From Glycomyces niveus (GTDB lineage: Bacteria > Actinomycetota > Actinomycetes > Mycobacteriales > Micromonosporaceae): a stretch of DNA of 64,000 nt. The notes below the pieces were generated by a model. That model worked only from the letters and a program-made list of their open reading frames with translations, was not told the origin of the DNA and did not search any database. Positions 62,365-64,000 of the stretch are shown piece after piece; positions within the stretch are counted from its first letter, which is position 1, and each line of letters starts with the position of its first letter. The DNA lies in contig NZ_JAGFNP010000011.1 of NCBI RefSeq assembly GCF_017592475.1, positions 145,419 to 209,418 on the forward strand, written 5' to 3'. The position numbers were made by a program, and so were the translations under genes.

Positions 62365-63150
62365 ATGACTGAGACCCGCAAGCCGCTCATCGCCGGCAAC
62401 TGGAAGATGAACCTCAACCACCTCGAAGCGATCGCGCTGGTGCAGAAGCTGGCCTTCAGCCTCACCCGCGAGCAGCTCGAAGCGGTCGAGACCGTCGTCC
62501 TCCCGCCGTTCGTCGACATCCGCTCCGTGCAGACCCTCGTGGACGGCGACAAGCTGGCCATCGGCTTCGGCGCGCAGGACCTGTCGGCGCACCCGTCGGG
62601 GGCCTACACCGGCGAGATCGCCGGCTCGATGCTCGCGAAGCTCGGCTGCTCCTACGTGGCCGTCGGCCACTCCGAACGCCGCCAGTACCACGAAGAGGGC
62701 GACGAGCTGGTGGCCGCCAAGGTCCGCCAGGCGCTCAACAACGGCATCGGCCCGATCCTCTGCGTCGGCGAGGCCCTGGACGTGCGCGAGGCGGGCAACC
62801 ACATCGAGCACTCCGTCAGCCAGCTGATCGCGGCGGTCGACGGCCTCACCGAGGAAGAGCTCGCCAAGGTCGTCGTGGCCTACGAGCCCGTCTGGGCGAT
62901 CGGCACGGGCCGCACGGCCAGCGCCGAGGACGCCCAGGAGGTCATCGGGGCCCTGCGCCAGGCGCTCGCCGACAAGTTCGGCGCGGTGGCGGAGCGGGTC
63001 CGGATCCTCTACGGCGGTTCGGTGAAGTCCTCCAACGTAGCCCAGATCATGGCCAAGCCGGACATCGACGGCGCCCTGGTCGGCGGCGCGAGCCTCGACG
63101 CCGAGGAGTTCGCCAAGATCGTGCGCTTCCCGGAGCACGCTGGTGCGTAG
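62365..63150 (+). CDS. tpiA: Triosephosphate isomerase
   Basis: A 261-residue TIM barrel: GNWKMNL, catalytic histidine in VGHSERRQYH, catalytic glutamate in AYEPVWAIGTGRTAS and the phosphate loop YGGSVKSSN. ATG 62365 begins two bases after the pgk stop. Ends the glycolytic operon; two hairpins follow. Confidence 0.97.
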   Translation: MTETRKPLIAGNWKMNLNHLEAIALVQKLAFSLTREQLEAVETVVLPPFVDIRSVQTLVDGDKLAIGFGAQDLSAHPSGAYTGEIAGSMLAKLGCSYVAVGHSERRQYHEEGDELVAAKVRQALNNGIGPILCVGEALDVREAGNHIEHSVSQLIAAVDGLTEEELAKVVVAYEPVWAIGTGRTASAEDAQEVIGALRQALADKFGAVAERVRILYGGSVKSSNVAQIMAKPDIDGALVGGASLDAEEFAKIVRFPEHAGA

Positions 63151-63206
63151 GGAACGTGTGCTCAGTCCAGAGCACGCGGGGGCGTAACAGCTTCATAGCA
63201 AGACTG

Positions 63207-63236
63207 CCTGCAGCGCATCGAGCTGAGCGCTGCAGG
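63207..63236 (+). terminator. First hairpin after tpiA
   Basis: Perfect 10-bp stem CCTGCAGCGC / GCGCTGCAGG with a ten-base loop. Confidence 0.6.
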
Positions 63237-63247
63237 ACGCAGACAGG

Positions 63248-63278
63248 GCCGCCGTACAACGTCGTACGGCGGCTCCTT
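63248..63278 (+). terminator. Second hairpin after tpiA
   Basis: Perfect 10-bp stem GCCGCCGTAC / GTACGGCGGC (63248-63257, 63264-63273) followed by TCCTT. With the first hairpin it accounts for much of the 329-base gap before secG. The rest shows only the secG promoter. Confidence 0.7.
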
Positions 63279-63391
63279 GCGGTTCGGCGACACTGTCTCG
63301 CGGTGACCGATGCATTGTCACCGCGAGGCGCGGCTCGGCGGGGCAAGATGCCCTGGAGCAGCCGATTGTCGTTGGCGGAGTCGAGGCCGAG

Positions 63392-63421
63392 TGACGTACG
63401 CATATGTCAAACGGCTAGACT
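63392..63421 (+). promoter_or_regulatory. Putative secG promoter
   Basis: TGACGT (63392-63397), 18 bases, TAGACT (63416-63421). The predicted start would leave a leader of about 50 bases. Confidence 0.45.
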
Positions 63422-63479
63422 CGGATCCGGCCCGCGCCCCATATCGGGCCGAAGTTGCTGAGAGGACACCCGATCACCG

Positions 63480-63728
63480 ATGATGACGGTTCTGAGTTAC
63501 GCCCTGTTGATCCTGCTGCTGCTCTCCAGCGCGGTCCTGATCCTCATGGTCCTGCTCCACAAGGGCAAGGGTGGCGGCCTGTCGAGCATGTTCGGCGGCG
63601 GCATGTCCTCTGTGGCGTCGGGCTCCTCGGTGGCGGAGAAGAACCTCACCCGCATCACGATCGGTGTGGGTGTCATCTGGTTCGCCTGCATCGTGGCCTT
63701 CGGCCTGCTGCTGCGCACGCTCGTGTAG
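63480..63728 (+). CDS. secG: Preprotein translocase subunit SecG
   Basis: An 82-residue inner-membrane protein with two helices (about 5-25 and 58-78) joined by the glycine-rich loop HKGKGGGLSSMFGGGMSS, the SecG hallmark. It assists SecYE-driven export. ATG 63480 or 63483 (MMT) are equivalent; GAGAGG lies somewhat far upstream. Its position after gap-pgk-tpiA is standard in actinobacteria. Confidence 0.95.
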   Translation: MMTVLSYALLILLLLSSAVLILMVLLHKGKGGGLSSMFGGGMSSVASGSSVAEKNLTRITIGVGVIWFACIVAFGLLLRTLV

Positions 63729-63747
63729 CGCCTTTCCAAGCTTCCTC

Positions 63748-63788
63748 GGGAGGCCCCGACCGCAATGCGGTCGGGGCCTCCCTTTTTT
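63748..63788 (+). terminator. Intrinsic terminator of secG
   Basis: A 17-bp perfect stem (63748-63764 with 63766-63782) with a tight loop, followed by TTTTTT. The most canonical terminator in the window. Confidence 0.95.
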
Positions 63789-63821
63789 GCGCGCCCCGCC
63801 CCCCGCCATGGGTTGCATACG

Positions 63822-63841
63822 CGATATACGATACTGAGTAT
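63822..63841. promoter_or_regulatory. Operator-like repeat before the final ABC gene
   Basis: The symmetrical ATACTGAGTAT (63831-63841) overlaps GATACT in an AT-rich patch 35 bases before the gene's ATG. Possible -10 plus operator. Confidence 0.35.
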
Positions 63842-63875
63842 TCGCTGCCCTCTCCACTGATTCGAGGTTGCATCC

Positions 63876-64000
63876 ATGACCGTTCTGCATCTGAAAGGCG
63901 TGAGCCGGACCCACGGCTCGGGCGAGAACATCGTCCACGCCCTGATCGAGGCCGAGCTCACCATCGCGGCCGGTGAACTCGTCGCCATCATGGGCCCTTC
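63876..64000 (+). CDS. ABC transporter ATPase, MacB/LolD type (partial, cut by window end)
   Basis: The first 41 codons of an ATPase: MTVLHLKGVSRTHGSG..., then IAAGELVAIMGPS, which is the start of Walker A. The opening and spacing match MacB/LolD-type exporters that usually precede an FtsX-like permease. GAGG lies about eight bases before the ATG. Everything beyond Walker A is outside the window. Confidence 0.82.
   Translation, partial: MTVLHLKGVSRTHGSGENIVHALIEAELTIAAGELVAIMGP

Overview
This window reads as a chromosomal segment of a high-GC actinobacterium. Nearly every codon ends in G or C, GTG starts are frequent, and marker genes such as whiA, rapZ-yvcK, a DUF3046-recA-recX block, a SAV_6107-type HEPN gene and a CX2CXCX5C SoxR are present. 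The gene mix is compatible with Glycomycetaceae, but that placement is a guess. I see no rRNA, tRNA, CRISPR, phage or insertion sequence.

Layout. 1-4.1 kb: an ABC exporter, a cold-shock protein, and a SigE-type sigma factor overlapping a membrane-anchored propeller protein. 4.2-8.4 kb: four tandem paralogous two-domain GNAT acetyltransferases. 8.6-14.4 kb: a DEAD-box helicase with an RGG-repeat tail, soxR diverging from a split transketolase across a 20-bp palindrome, a DoxX protein and a TetR regulator. 14.5-20.8 kb: DUF3046, recA, recX, then serA, leuB and ilvE. 20.9-26.8 kb: a coupled PrsW-type pair, a Pro/Thr/Glu-rich surface protein, a polyprenyl synthase divergent from metF, a degenerate CDP-alcohol transferase-like membrane protein and a TPR protein. 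27-38.9 kb: an SOS-boxed HEPN gene, aspS, a Ser/Thr kinase, a PQQ-type sugar dehydrogenase, a secreted LamG/GH43 glycosidase, a lipoprotein, rarA and small membrane proteins. 39-44.1 kb: the conserved alaS-ruvX-mltG-aroE operon.

44.2-53.8 kb is the most unusual part. A DCC-family thiol oxidoreductase is followed by two copies of a cassette (a small anchored protein with the motif DDFFPFAPFKMYS plus an HTTM-like multi-spanning protein). Then comes one ABC ATPase followed by three consecutive pairs of ABC-2-like permeases, with a PIN-domain gene that lacks a start codon lodged between pairs 2 and 3. 54-64 kb: a RIO-type kinase with a short leader peptide, uvrC, rapZ-yvcK-whiA, gap-pgk-tpiA, secG and the start of another ABC ATPase gene.

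Regulation is unusually legible. At a dozen genes a -10-like hexamer sits 6-7 bases before the start codon, which implies leaderless mRNAs. Several terminators are near-perfect hairpins. A SoxR-type operator, a LexA-type SOS box (TCGAAC-N4-GTTCGA) and a RecA-NDp/PafBC-type promoter can be read directly.
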